Source: Phialophora verrucosa (taxonomy: Eukaryota; Ascomycota; Eurotiomycetes; Chaetothyriales; Herpotrichiellaceae). Taken from it: DNA of 64,000 nt. The stretch is from NCBI GenBank assembly GCA_002099365.1, contig MSED01000011.1, forward strand, positions 501,001 to 565,000, written 5' to 3'. Made by a program: the position numbers and the translations under genes. The notes beneath the pieces were generated by a model that ran no database searches, was not told where the DNA came from, and saw only the letters and a program-made list of their open reading frames with translations. Below, piece by piece: positions 31,320-45,644 of this stretch (within the stretch, counting starts at the first letter, position 1; each line of letters opens with the position of its first letter).

Positions 31320-33835
31320 TTTTAAAAATTAATATAGAAAATTTTTTTTAAAATAGAAACTTTAATAATATTTTAAAAACTTTAATACTTTAATAAAAGA
31401 TTTATTAAATTATTTTTATTTATATAATATAAATTTTATAAATTTTAAAAGATTATATAAAGTTTTAAAAGATAATAAAGAATTACTTAATAAAAAAGTA
31501 TTATATTATAAAAACCTTAATAATACTTTAAAACTTTTAAAAATTTAATAAAAGAATTATTAATTTATTATATATATATAATATAATTTTTAGTAATTTT
31601 AAATAACTTTAAAAAATTTTAAAAGATAATAAAGATTTATTTAAGAAAAAAGTTTTATCTTATAAATACTTTAATAATATTTTAAAACCTTTAATAATTT
31701 AGTAGAAGAATAATTAATTTATTATAATATATATAATATTACTTTTATTAATTTTAAAAGATTATATAAAATTTTAAAAAATACTATAAGTTTATTTAAT
31801 TAAAAATATAAAAAATATTATATTATATTATAAAACTTTTAATAATACTTTAAAAGATTTAATAATTTAGTAAAAGAATTATTAAATTATTAGTTTATAT
31901 ATAATATAATTTTAACTAATTTTAAAAGATTATATAAAGTTTTAAAAATAATAAAGAATTTCCTTAATAAAAAGTATTATATTATAAAAACTTTAAAAAT
32001 ATTTTAAAAGATTTAATAATATAATAATAAAATTATTAAACTAATATATATATATAATATAGCTTTTATTAATTTTAAAAGATTATAAAAAATTTTAAAA
32101 GATAAAAAAGAATTTATTTAATAAAAAAATATTATAATATAAAAGCTTTAATAATACTTTAAAACTTTTAAGAATTTAATAAAAGAATTATTAAATTATT
32201 AATATATATATTATATAATTTTTACTAATTTTAAAAGATTATTTAAATTTTAAAAGATATTATAATATTTTTTCTTAAAAAAAGTATTATATTATAAAAC
32301 CTTTAATAATACTTTAAATCTTTTAAGAATATAGTAAAAGAATTATTAAATTACTAATAAATATATTATATAATTTTTATTAATTTTATAAGATTATTTA
32401 AAGTTTTAAAAAGATAATAAAATATTCTTAAATAAAAAAATATTTAGTTATAAAAACTTTAATAATATTTTAAAACTTTTAAGAATTTAATTAAAGAATT
32501 ATTAATTTATTACTTATATATAATATAATTTTTCTTAATTTTAAAAGATTCCTTATAGTTTTAAAAGATAATATAATATTACTTAATTAAAAATATTATA
32601 ATATAAAAACCTTAATAATACTTTAAAATCTTTAAAAGTTCTATAAAAGAATTATTAATTTATTATAATATATTATATAATTTTTATTAGTTTTAAAGAT
32701 TCTAAAGAATTTTAAAAGATAATATAATATTTATTTAATAAAAAAAATATTATATTATTAAAACCTTAATAATACTTTAAAACCTTTAAAAACTTAATAA
32801 AAGAATTATTAAATTAATATTAATATAGTTTTTACTAATTTTAAAAGATTATATAAAGTTTTAAAAGATAGTAAAGAATTTATTTAATAAAAAGAATATT
32901 TAGTTATAAAAACTTTAATAATACTTTAAATCTTTTATAAATTTAGTAAAGGAATTATTAAATTAATAATATATATAATATAGTTTTTATTAATTTTAAA
33001 AGATTTTTTTAAGTTTTAAAAGATAATAAAGAACTTACTTAATAAAAAAAGTATTTAATTATAAAAACTTTAATAATATCTTAAATATTTAATAAAAGAA
33101 TTATTAATTTATTACTTTATATAATATAATTTTTATTAATTTTAAAAGATTCCTTAAAGTTTTAAAAAAAATATAATAAATATTTAATTAAGAAAAAAAA
33201 TACTATAATATAAAAACCTTAATAATACTTTAAACCCTTTAAGAATTTAGTAAAATAATTATTAATTTATTATTTTATATATAATATAACTTTTAGTAGT
33301 TTTAAAAGTTTCTAAAGAGTTTTAAGAAATAATATAATATTTATTTAATAAAAAAAGTATTATAATATAAAAATCTTAATATTATTTAATATTTTTAAAG
33401 TTTAATTTAAGAATTATTAATTTATTATAATATATATAATATAACTTTTATTAGTTTTAAAAGATTTTAAAAAGTTTTAAAAATTAAAAATTTATTTAAT
33501 AAAAAAATATTATATTATAAAAAGTTTAATAATATTTTAAAACTTTAAATAATTTAATAAAAGAATTATTAAGCTATTACTATATATATAAAAAAGTTTT
33601 TATTAATTTTAAAAGATTTTTTAAAGTTTTAAAAGATAATAAAATATTTATTTAATAAAAAAGTATTATAATATAAAACTTTTAATAATATTTTAAAACC
33701 TTTAAAAATTTAATAAAAAATTATTATATTATTAATATATATATTATATAATTTTTATTAATTTTAAATAATTATATAAAGTTTTAAAAGATTTTAAAAG
33801 ATTTTAAAAGAAAGTTTAGAATTTTTTTTTTATTT
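31320..33835 (+). repeat. AT-rich satellite, about sixteen 155-bp monomers
   Basis: The anchor AATTTTAAAAGATT recurs at about 31,441, 31,595, 31,750, 31,918, 32,071, 32,227, 32,382, 32,537, 32,689, 32,837, 32,992, 33,138, 33,298, 33,453, 33,605 and 33,760. Most spacings are 152-156 bp (extremes 146 and 168). Each monomer also holds the landmarks TTTAATAAAAAA, TTAATAATACTTTAAAA and AAAGAATTATTAA in the same order. A+T is over 90 percent by eye. No coding potential is seen. The array may be a tandem repeat saturated by RIP, or a genuine AT satellite. Confidence 0.9.
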
Positions 33836-34260
33836 TTTTTTTATTTTATTCTTATTTTATCTCCGCTTTATTTCTATTAAAGAAATAAATTAAAACCGCT
33901 TATAACCTCTTAAATCTATATAATAAAAACTTAATAAAAAAGCTTTAGGTTTCTCTCTTTACTTTACTTTTACTTTACCCTTATCTTACTTAAGCCTTAT
34001 CGCCGCTAGAAGAATAGGTTAGAATCGCTTATAACCGCTTAGAGAAGATAAAAAAGGAATAATAATATAAGGCTATCTACCCTTCTATTTAATTATACTA
34101 ACCTCCCCTTTAGGGAAGGGAATAAATTATAACCCCTTATAACCCGCGGGAAGAAAGGTCGGTATAGGAAACCCGTTAAATATATCTAATCCCGCCTAAT
34201 AGGAAAGATAACCGGTAACCGCTTATAACCCCCTAAAAGTAAAGCTAAAGAAAAGAATAG
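33836..34260 (+). repeat. Degenerate repeat with a GCTTATAACC core, four copies
   Basis: Four diverged copies of a unit of roughly 90-135 bp are marked by AACCGCTTATAACC (about 33,885), AATCGCTTATAACCGC (34,022), ATAACCCCTTATAACCC (34,128) and TAACCGCTTATAACCCCC (34,216). The composition is less AT-extreme than the satellite before it. It ends exactly at the first base of LTR A. Confidence 0.55.
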
Positions 34261-34559
34261 TATAATAAGGCGGTGATGCTTATAGCGCTAATTAGCTGTA
34301 CGTGCCTATATAATGTATAGATAAGTAACCGTACCATCTAATTAGTTGAATCCTTAGCGTAAGGCTATATACCTCCGCTATATATTATAAGTAGAGTAGT
34401 TATACGTATTTAATATATATATATACTATAAGTAATAAAATATATAATACTATTACTTATAAAGCTATTTATTATTATATAGTATACCGAAGACAAAGAG
34501 CTAGTACCTACCGCCGTATAACCCTCTACCTAAAGGCTATAAAGCCTTACCTTAGTTTA
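34261..34559 (+). repeat. LTR A of element X (5' LTR)
   Basis: It is 299 bp, beginning TATAATAAGG after the flank AATAG and ending AGTTTA. It is the same length as LTRs B and C. Its true mate is predicted just beyond the right edge of the window. Confidence 0.9.
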
Positions 34560-37500
34560 TTAGTGCCTTTAATAAGAATATTCGCCTAAGAATATTTAAA
34601 CTATAATAACGCGGGTAAGTCTACGCGCGGTAGGACGATCGGATAGACGACTAAACGACGAAACAACGATATAACGCTATAAACGATAAGGACCGACTAG
34701 ACTAACTACTTACCTACCTACCGACTAATTAACTAAAACTAAAGAAGCTAACTATATATATAAAACCGTTATATAGAGGAATTATCTAAATTACTAGCTA
34801 AGTAAGTCTATCCTACTGTACGGGCGTAGGTTATAAACTATACTAGCTATTTAAGAAGACCGCTACTTAAAGTGTTCTTTTAGGGTCCTAGCTATATATA
34901 TTAACTATTACTATATAGGGCGGAAACTAATAACTAAATAACTGTTTAGAAGACTTAAGACTAACGATTAATACTTAAAGAGGGGAATATAGTTAACCTT
35001 AATACCCCTTAAGCTCTTAAGGAGAGTAGGCTACTTAAGACTAAAGATTTACTTAATAAGGAGTTAATATTAAAGTATTAATTATATTTAATAAAGAGAA
35101 ACTTAATAGTTAAATATAAAGAAATAACTATAGATAATAACGGAAATTACTAAAATTAAACTAAAAGAGAGGATTCTTTAAAACCTTAAGATTATTTATA
35201 AACACTTAAGAAAGTAATAATTATTAATTATTAAAAGAAGTAATCTTTTATATATATAAAAATAATAAAATATATAAATATTTAGAGTTTAGATTACTTT
35301 ATTTAAGAAGATAAGACTTATATTTATTATATTTTATTAAATTAATAGAAGAGCTAAAGATAGCTTTATCTAAGGCCTTAAATAGAAAAGAAAAGATAAT
35401 ATTATTTACTATAGCGAACGATATTATATAGGGATTATTAACGCTAGAAATCTTAATACCGTCGATATATCCTCCTTTTATAGTAATATCTATAAGAGAG
35501 ATATCTTAGAGCTCGAATAAAAGCGATAACCTACTATACTTTAATAGAAGAAATATAATTACTTTCTTTAAAGAGTTTAAAGAGCTATATAGATATAATT
35601 AAATAATAAATAATAAAGAGTATATTTAGAGATTTATATATTTTATATTAAAGATAAAAAAAGAGAGATATAAAGAGCTTATAAAGTATAATAAGATAAA
35701 TTAAATAAAGTTTAAAGAGAGAGTTCTAAATAAATATAAAGATTAAGATAAGATATAGTAAATAATAAATATATATTATCTTTATATACTTTTAAGACGT
35801 TATTATAATAAGTTCTAGAACCTTAATTTATACTTCTATTAGTTCTATAAGGCTATAAAGTATTTAATTAATAATAAAGTAGAGACTAACTATATTTACT
35901 ATTATCTTTTCCTCTCTAGACTACTAAAGATATATATAGATAAGATTTAAAAGAAGTAAAACTTACTAAATAGAAAGCTAAAGAACTTAAATTTCTAAAA
36001 GTACTAAAAATAGATAAGAGACTTATAAAAAGTTAATAATAAGACTAGTAAATTTATATAAAATATATTAAATAAAAATATTAGGACTTAATATATAAGA
36101 AAGAGACTTAACCTTCTATATTCTAGAAGAAGAAAGCTTAAGAAGATAAATATCGAAAAGATCGACTAAATAGTATAGCCGTAAAGACTAAAGAAAATAT
36201 ATAGATATAGTTAATAAAGCTTATGACCTTAGAAACTATTATATTCTCGGTAAATAAACTAACTCGACTAATAAAAGCGTTTACTTTACTAATCTAAACG
36301 TATAATATAATTACTCTCGACTTTATAAATAGATTAATTAAAGCTTTAAGAGGAGTTTCTCTAAAAGCGATTTAGCCTTCTCGAGGACCTTCTTTCTAAG
36401 AATAGTCGGTAAGGTTTAGTAGTAATTTATAGTACTATATTAAAGGGTAATTTAATTAGCGTAAATCGAATATAAGTACTATTAAAGAGAGCTATTTCCT
36501 TTATAATTAATAAGGCTATATATTATATAAAGATCTATAATAGATATATTAAAAGGCCGTCGATATATTATATCTTAATTTAGATTATAAGATTATACTA
36601 GAGAGGTTCCGCGGTTAAGACTAGCCCTTATTAGTACTACTAATTCCGTAGAAAGAGACGAAGCCTAAATATCTAGAATAGATTATATATAAGATCGATA
36701 AGTATACTAGTGTCTCTTTTAGATAGCCGTATAGTATAAAAGAAAGAGGATCTAAAGCCTCCCTTAATAAAGATAAATCTTATTTAAGCGGTTAGATTAA
36801 AGCTAAATTATAGTATATTTAGAAGATTTAAAAGACGATTTATATATATTAAAGCTAGCTAAGCTAAAAGAAATTTATATTAACTAGCTAGAGACTAATA
36901 TTTATATTAACGCTCTTAGAAAGCGACCGGTACTGTAGTAAGAAGGATATATATAAATAAAGTACTCTCGGACTAATATATATAAGTTTATTATAAATAG
37001 TTAGTGATATTATATAATATAATAAATAAAACTAAATAGAGAAATTATCTTTAATAGCACTATAGACGATATTTCCGCGCTAAAATAGTTAACTAATTAA
37101 AGGCCGCTAATAACTCTATATAATATATAAAATAACTAAATATATAACCCGCGATCGGAAGATATTAAGATAGGCGATAATAATAAATATATATATACTT
37201 AAGGCGAGTTTTATAACGCTTATATATTATAAAGGAAATATAGTATAGACCGTCTAGTTCTAGGCCTCTTCGGAAGATATTCTTATAAGATTTAAATAGT
37301 ATCGAGAGAATTATTAACTAGTTACTAGATTAAGAGGTAACTATTTAATTATAGAACCTACTATTAATAAAAGAAGTGCGCGATAAGTAGTTTTCTTATA
37401 AGTATTAGTATTATAATAAAGGTAAGTAAGAGCTAATTTATTAAATATATCTTTTATAAGTTAAAATAATATAGACTTAGAAAGGATCTATTATAAGAGT

Positions 37501-37615
37501 TAATATAGTATAGATAAGCTTTAATAAAGATTATCTAACGCGTCTATAATTATATTATAGTAGTTACCTTTATTTATCGGTAAAGATATAGAAGTAGTAT
37601 AAAAATTTATTACTA

Positions 37616-37645
37616 AATACTAGAGCGGAGATTAATTTAATATCC
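37616..37645 (+). other. X protease active-site region (decayed)
   Basis: The reading is NTRAEINLIS, corresponding to the D-T-G-A active site of a retroviral-type aspartic protease. Asp to Asn and Gly to Arg are both G-to-A changes, so it is inactive. Confidence 0.6.
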
Positions 37646-38869
37646 TTAAGTTTAGTTAAAGACTAAAGATTATCTTAACTTATATAAAAGATAAAGTTTA
37701 TCTATAATACTATAGGATTTAATAAAGACCGAGAAGATTTTATAGATATAATTAAAGATATAATAGTTAATATTACTAATATTAAAGTCTTAATTAATAT
37801 CTATATAATAAATATTATAAATCTAATATATCGCTTTATTTTAAGTAAGCTATTTTAGAAGGCTACCCGAGGCTTAGTCTAGGAGAAGGATAATAATATA
37901 TATATTATAAGTCTAATAGATAGCTTTAACAGGAAGCGGCTTTAGCTTCTTATATAGTTAGCTCTAAATTTTAATAATAATATAATAATAAGATTAATAA
38001 TTAAGCTTATATATATATTTACTTTAAAAGGCTAGGCGAGTATAAAGAGATAAAAAGGCCTATACTCGCTTTAGTTAAAGCTTAACGAAATTAAAGGAGA
38101 GCGTAAGTAATTAACTTTAAGGTAGATAAGAATAATACTTTAATCTCCGCTTTAGATACTTATAATTTAAGTAACGATAAGTTTAACGAGATATACTTTT
38201 AGGCTCGATCTTTTAATATTAAAGATAACTAATAACTAATAAAGTTCTTAAGATTATTTAATAAAGAAGCTATAATATAAGACTTAGAGAATAAATAATA
38301 TTATAAATAATATTAATTTAGGAAGCCTTTAGAAGCTTATATAAATACTTTATATAAACGGAAGGCTAATAAGGTAAAACTTATTAATTTAGATTTCTAG
38401 AATAGTTTAACATCTAGTAGGCTCTTAGACTAGCGTATAAGGGTACGGGAGTAGGTAATAGCTGCCTATAACGGCCGGCTATATATATTCTCGGATTAGA
38501 TAAGTCTATACCTTATTAGATTTCCTTAAGGGTAACGCTTAACGCTCGAATATTTAGAGAAACTAATTATCAGATCTAATTTAACGTTTAATAAGAAGAA
38601 GATTTTTATAGAGATTCTATATAATCGCGAAGGAGCTTTAGCTTAAAACCTTAAAGAAATTAGGCGGATTTATTATAAAGTAGTACCTCTATAGGTAATA
38701 AGAACTATTCTATATACTCTATAGTAAGTAAAGAGCTTCCTTATCCCGAAAGTACTTAAGCTAATAGTAATTATATTAATAAAGGAGAAGATTAACTTAG
38801 ATCTCTTTAAACTAAAGTATAGATTATATCGGAACTTATTCTTTCTAGTTAAGAAAAAGAAGCCTAAAG

Positions 38870-39570
38870 AGTATTAATTAATAATTATAGTATAGAATAT
38901 TAATTAAGTAATAATTCGAAATATAAATCTACTTTCTTTAGCTAATAACTTCGCGGAAGAGTTCGGCGGAATATAGATAATCTCCTTATTAGATTAGCTC
39001 TCGAGTTATAACTAAATTAAACTTATAAAAGAGAGTCGGGATCTAATAGATATTTATATTCTAATTAAATTTATTTATTATATAACGCTCTCGTAGAGTA
39101 TAATTAATTCTATAGCGTAATTTATACGGATTACGAATTAAATTTTAAAGAAATAGATACTAAAAGCTACTCGGCTATTCTTAGATAATATTAGTATAAA
39201 GGGGCTAAAGAGCGACTATTAATAATAAGAGGTAGTTCCTTAAGTCCGCTTATATATATTAAAATATCTAATAAATCTAGATATAGTACTATTTAATCTT
39301 AAGCTTATTAATACTACTATAGCCGGATAAAAGCTGTAGCTCTATATACGAGGGATTAAGATAGTTAGATATATCTATAATCGGGACGGATAATATTTAT
39401 AATAGTTTAAGATTTATAAGATCTTAATATAACTAACTTTAATAAATTAGTTAAAACTTTATAGATTCCTTAGGATCTATATATATTATCGCGTATAGAT
39501 TTTATATTTCGCGATAATAGTAAAGCCTTTATATAATCTATTTCGAAAGAATATTATTTAGGTTTAAATA
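38870..39570 (+). other. X reverse transcriptase region (decayed)
   Basis: The plus strand follows the Ty3/Gypsy reverse transcriptase order, with in-frame stops. The catalytic box reads FLDN at 39,178-39,189 followed by ISIKGLKSDY, where active members have two Asp. The second Asp to Asn is a G-to-A change after T, the RIP signature on the complementary strand. The nearby stretch TIAG, then IRGIKIV, fits the thumb region of the same subfamily. Confidence 0.75.
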
Positions 39571-39649
39571 AAGATATATACTAAGAGTATAAAAGGACTA
39601 AAGAAGGTATTATCCTCTACTCTCGTATTAATTAGTCTAGACTATTAAA

Positions 39650-39930
39650 AAGGCGCCGGCTTAATTATACTTATTATTAACGCTAGCGGAAGAGGCTAGG
39701 GCGCTGTAATTATATAAGTAGACTTAGTAATAAATAAATAATAGGCTATAAGATATAAAAGCGGTATTTAGTTTAAAATTAAGAGAGAATATAATATACT
39801 TAAGCGAAAGGCTCGCGAATTACTAAAAGCTCTTAAGAAGTTTAAATATTAGCTATATACTATTTACTTTATTATAGAGACTAATATAATAACTCTTATA
39901 GCTTAGCTTAACTAATAGTCGACCGACTTA
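39650..39930 (+). other. X RNase H region (decayed)
   Basis: The reading INASGRG, stop, GAV, followed by REYNILKRKARELLKALKK, matches the catalytic-Asp strand and the E-helix of Gypsy RNase H. The first catalytic Asp is Asn here. Confidence 0.7.
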
Positions 39931-40259
39931 TCCGGGGTTATTATTAATTAATAGTTAATATAGATCTATAGATTCGATTTTAAAGTATAGTATATTCTAA
40001 GTAAGTAGAATATAGTTACCGATATCTTATCTTAACGCCCTTCGACTTAGGAAGATATTAAAGAAGTTAAATAGGAAGAGGATATTAAGGATTAGATTAA
40101 AGCTTAGATACTCTTTATATAGGAAAGTCTTTAATTAATTAAATAGAATATTATTTATTAGGACTTTACTCTAGTAAGGCTTATAGTTACTTATACTTAA
40201 GATTAATCTGTAAGCTCTAGTAAACCGCGTATAATCTAGTTATTTAAGGGAGAGTACTC

Positions 40260-41420
40260 GAAGGAATCGAAAAGGCTTACTAAATATCTATAAGATTAGT
40301 AATGTCCTTTAGGGATAAGTAATAATAAGTTTCGGAAACTTTAAAAAGACTTACTTAATTATTTTATAAGAGGGGGGTATTTATTTCGGAAGCTAACGGA
40401 GAATAAGCCGAATAGAAGAGTAATCGATAATAATATAAAGAAGCGAAGGATACTCGAAGTAATATATAATAATACTAAATATTTTAGTCGAGAAGTAATA
40501 TATTAAAGAATATTTAACTGTTATTACTAGAAGAGTTAGTATTAAGATATAGAAGTATTTATAAAGATCTATTTGAAATACTAATTCTATATAAGTTAGA
40601 GGCTATATAATATAATATTCCCGACTTTAGTCGATAAGCGCTAAAAATAAATTAATATTAATTATATCTTAATACTAATATCTTAAGGAAAGAGATATCT
40701 TATTAAAGCCCGAAATAATATAAGCGGCTAGATAAAAGCGCGAGATATTACGGCTACTAATAGTACTATTATAGTAAAGTTCCTTTAGGAGGAGATTATC
40801 TATCGCTATAGACTATTTAGATAATTAGTATATAATAGCGGACCGGAGAATAAGGGTTAGGTAAAAGCACTTATAGATAAGTACAGGATTAAATATATAG
40901 TTACCTTTATATATTATCTATAAGCGAACGGCTAAGTAAAAGTTAAGTATAAAGGCGTTATAAACGCTCTCTTAAAGATAACTTATATTAATAGCGGCGG
41001 TACCTAAATAAATTACCTTTACGCTATTCTTTAGGCCGACCGGATAATAGTTAAAGCTAAAACCGGTATAATACTATATAAAGTTAAGTTCCTTAAATAA
41101 TTAATTCTTTTTATTAAACTCGAGATTATAATATAAAATATTATAAATTAGGATAAGATTATTAATACTACTAATTTAATTACTATATATATATAAGCCC
41201 TTAAAAGGCGTAATTGAGATTTAGAAGAAGCGGCGGTACGTCTAAACCGGATATAAAGGCTAAGAAAGAAGTATTTTAATAAAAGCTATAATTTATACTT
41301 ATAACTACTTAAGAAGGGTATATTAATATTAAGCTATAATATAACTAAGTTAATAAATATATCTATAGAGAAGAAGTTAGTATTCTGTTAGTTTAGACTA
41401 TTTAGAATTATAAAGGCGAA
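40260..41420 (+). other. X integrase region (decayed)
   Basis: At 40,860-40,990 the plus strand reads DKYRIKYIV, then YYL, stop, ANG, then GVINALLKI, which fits the late catalytic-core region with its H-P-x-x-NG motif. Here CCA has become CTA and CAA has become TAA. The following 400 bp keep the post-core helix region (LRRR..K-YF) and a C-terminal beta-domain-like stretch. Confidence 0.75.
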
Positions 41421-44400
41421 TTAAGAGAAGAGGATATATATTTTAGCGGAACTTAATAGTTCTTAATTATAGGGAACTTATATAGCTAGTCGTCTTAAGT
41501 AATTTTATTAACGCTCTAAAGATTTTCTTATAGATACTAAACCTATATCTAAAAATAATCCTTAAAAAGAAAAAGCTTGTAAAGTTTTAACTTTTAATCT
41601 TTTTTATCTCGCGGATATTAAAGAGTCTTTAAACGATAATAATATACCTTCTCCGTAAAAGATACCTTTATACTTACGCTATAGTCGATAGCTTAAATAA
41701 AGAGTAAGGATATTATCGCCGATAAACGAAGAATCGATATTTATAGTAGAGATATCTTTAGTTAGTGATAAAATTTAAGAATAGTACATTAAGTTAGATA
41801 TATTTAGTAAGTCTATAGAAAAATAAGATAAATACTTTACTTTATATTATATTTTACTATATAAAGTAGTAAGGGAGGTATAGTATCGCTATCACTAGTA
41901 TAGGAAAGTTTAAGATTAAATTTCTTTAGTTATTTACAGTTTTCTTTTAGTTAAGTTATAATAATTTAGCGTTTAGAGTATAGTTATAATAGGGATTTTC
42001 TTAAAATTAAGTTACTTTAGTTTATAGATTCTATTATCTTATTAGCTTAGGATCTTAAAGAAGAGAGAAGCGATACTAGAGCGAAGTATTACTACTCTAG
42101 ATATAGTAAATATTAGAATAGATAAATAAAGCTGGAAAAGTTAAGCTAGGAATAGTATAGCGTATCTAGAGCGAAGAAAAATTAAGGTTAACGCTAAGAC
42201 CTTTAGTACTATCTTTAATTAGCTATATATACCTATATATTATATAGAGTTTCTAGAAGCGTTATAATTAATTAAACGTCGATATAGTTAAGAGAGATAT
42301 AATATTAAACGCTCTTAATAATAAATTAAGTACTAGTTATTAATAAAAGAAATAAAGCGTTTAATAATATTAAATAATAAGTATTTTAAGTATATATAAT
42401 TATAATTAGAAGGGGTTAATAAACTAATATTTATATAACCGTCTAATCTTTTAAATCTCTATTCTTAAGCTATTATATAGTAAATATATATTATTTAGTT
42501 TAGGGGTCTTAACGAGCTTAAGAGATAAAGGGGGTAATAAAAATACTTTATTATCTATAAATAGTAACGTCTTACCTTATTATATTATTACCCGATACTA
42601 GAGGGTATTAGTTTATAATATATATTTATCCTTACTCTCTCTCTCTCGACTACTTATAGATATCTTTCTCTTTAACCTTATACTTTCTTTCCTTAGTATA
42701 AACTTTAACTATTAAATAGTTCTTCTTTATTATTAGTTTAATCTTCTAAATTATTCTAGAATCTTTAGATTAATCTTTAATATCTCTATAACTATTAGTA
42801 TTTTTATTAAGTTCGCCTTTTCTCTCTCTCTTTAATATTTTAATTATACTATAAGCCTTATTTAACTATATACTTTATTTTTATTATCTTTTAAATTCGT
42901 CTTTATAGCTTCTTACTAAAAGCCTAGACTAATCCTACCGTTAAGATATTTAGAGCTTAGCGTTAATTATAACTAAAGCCGCCGGTTATTTAGCTAAATC
43001 CTAATTCTATAGTTTCTGCTGGCCGATAATAAAAATACTAAGCTCCTAATACTTATATAGTCGATAACTAGTCTATTTTATTAGTACGCTACTCTACCCG
43101 AACTAAAGAAGTGTCCCTTAAAGTTACCGTTGAAGCTATTAATTAGGACGATTTAGATTGTATTAATAACTTCTTTAGCTATATCGAAATTAAGTATAAA
43201 GAAATAGGTAACTAGTATAACGCGATAGCCTAAAAGGTTTACAACTTAATAAAGTATTATAAACTTACTAAGACCGAATTTAAGAAGTACCGTATATTAA
43301 TTTCTAGAAAAGAAGAGTTTAGTAAGAGACGTAACTATTAAGAGGAACTTTAATTAAAACTTCTTTCGGATTACACGCGTATAAACGATATTAAAATATT
43401 TATTAGTAAATATAAAGAAAAGAATATTAAGCTACTCTTAAGAGAAATTATAAAGCTACCTCTCTAGACTTCTATAGAGTTCTTTAATTAACTTATTATT
43501 CTATATAGCGGAGATATTACTACTCTATTAGATTAGTACTAGTATATTTAAAAGTACTTATTATATTTTAATAAAATATCTCTAATAATATTATAAATAG
43601 TTTTATATAAGATAATCTATTAACTTACGAGAATTAAGAGGTAGCTAAAACTAAAATACTACTTCTCTACTATATTATATTTAACCGCTAGCGATTTATA
43701 AATTATTATAGATAGAGGCGCGGCTACTAATAAAGCTACCCGAGACTAAAATTAAAGTAATCTTAAATAGGCTCTTATAATTAGGAGGTATAGACTAACT
43801 AAAGTAGACGGACTATATTAAGTCGGCGCTTAACCTCTTAACTATATAAACTTAATCGCCTCGAAAGGATATTTAAACGCGAAGATAGCTCTATTTATAT
43901 CGCTAAAGTAAATTATCGAGTCTATACTAGAGACTACTAGTTATCGGCTTATTATATATAAGGAGACTAGTAAGCTTTCTATTCCTATAATCGCGAATCT
44001 TTTAGGATTAAGTAGATCTACTACTACTTTAACTAAGCGACCGAGTATTTAGCGGAAATAAATTAAGTAAGCTAGTCCGGAATCGCCCTAAACTCTAAGT
44101 CCTATAGCGCTAATTTCTATAAAGCTATAGTAAAGTATAGTAACGATTAAATTAAATTTAGTTAAGGTATATTAAAAAGGATTAGTTTAGCTTATAAAGC
44201 TTAACGAACCCTATTCTATTCTCGAAAGTAAAAAATAAGTAGAGCTAATAAAGAATAACTCTATCGATATCTTAAGGGTATTAAAAAGACCCCGCCTATA
44301 AATAATAATTTCTAGCTTTAATACTTTAATATCTATATATAAATTATCTATAAAGAAGCTAAAAATCTTTAGTATATTCTATAGTATTAAAATTAATTAG

Positions 44401-45632
44401 TAGACTATAAACTAAGGAATATATATTACGAATTCCTTTAGTACTATTTCTCCGCTTAAGTCGATTATAGCTAATACTTCTTTAACGCTACCGAATCTAA
44501 TCCTAAATACTTAGCTAGCTATTCGGTTTACCTAGTTAATAATCTAACAGTATATTTATTAGTAGAACTTTAAGCTATAAAAGCTACTAATAATAAAGGA
44601 AAATATAGTATATTATTATAAATTTAAAGCCGATAAGATAATTAATACGCTATCGCTACTCGTAAAATATATATCTAGATCCTATATAGCCGTATACCTT
44701 TATATAGCCGAGAAGAGTATTAGATTATACCTTAAAGGTTTAGAATAAATCGCGTTTTATTATAAAGATCCGATAAAAGGTCTTAATTAACTAATCGAAA
44801 GATAAGAAAAGGAATAAGGTTAGCGGCGCTATTAAGTTCTTTTTAGCTATCCTAATTATCGTACGATTAATATTTTGTCTTATAGCCTAAAGATAGCTCG
44901 CCTTAGTTCTACTAATTTCGGATAGGTTAGTAACTCCTTTATTAAAGTCGGAATTATTTCCCGCCGTAAAGAGGCTTATATATAATATAAATATATTATA
45001 AGTTCGATATTCTAAAGCTAGACTAATTTCTATCTTAAAGCTAAATAAATAGTTAAGTTTAAAGGTTAGGGAGACGTAAATAACTATATAAAACGCCTTA
45101 TTATATTTAATAATAACTTAAAGAGAGAAGAAAATTATTAGCTATTTCTTATCGCCGACGCTATAACTTAATCCTATTTAATTATTAATTCCTTACTAAC
45201 CTAAACTTAAGAAGCTATAACTATAATAAACTTCTTTATTAAATAGTTAAGTACTAAAGTCTTTAGTATTACCTCTTATAAGGTAAAGCTTATTTTAAAT
45301 TAATAAGGCGATACTTATAGCTACAGGCTTTAGGTTATTAAGAATACTATAGCTATTATTAATATAGAGATATATAAATCTCGACGTCTTTAATAGATAC
45401 TTTTAGCTATTACTATAAATATTAGAGATCGATATAAAGTTATATAGGACGTCTATAGAATAGTTAGATATAAGGTAAAGGCTATAGGGTTATCTTCTAA
45501 ATTAAGAGTAAGAAGTCTAAAGAGATTAGAAGATAGGTAGATTAATAACTTTAGAGAAGTAATAGAGAAGCTTATAAAAGGTAATAAGATTAGTTCTAAG
45601 AGTGCTTAAGCGAGGTCGTTAAGGAGCGAGCG

Positions 45633-45644
45633 ATAAGGGAGGGA
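45633..45644 (+). promoter_or_regulatory. Polypurine tract of X
   Basis: ATAAGGGAGGGA lies immediately before LTR B, where plus-strand DNA synthesis would be primed. It identifies B as a 3' LTR. Confidence 0.8.

Noticed and set aside
33836..34260. Telomeric repeats (CCCTAA-like strings)
   Set aside because: Isolated ACCCCCTAAA strings occur, but there is no tandem TTAGGG array.
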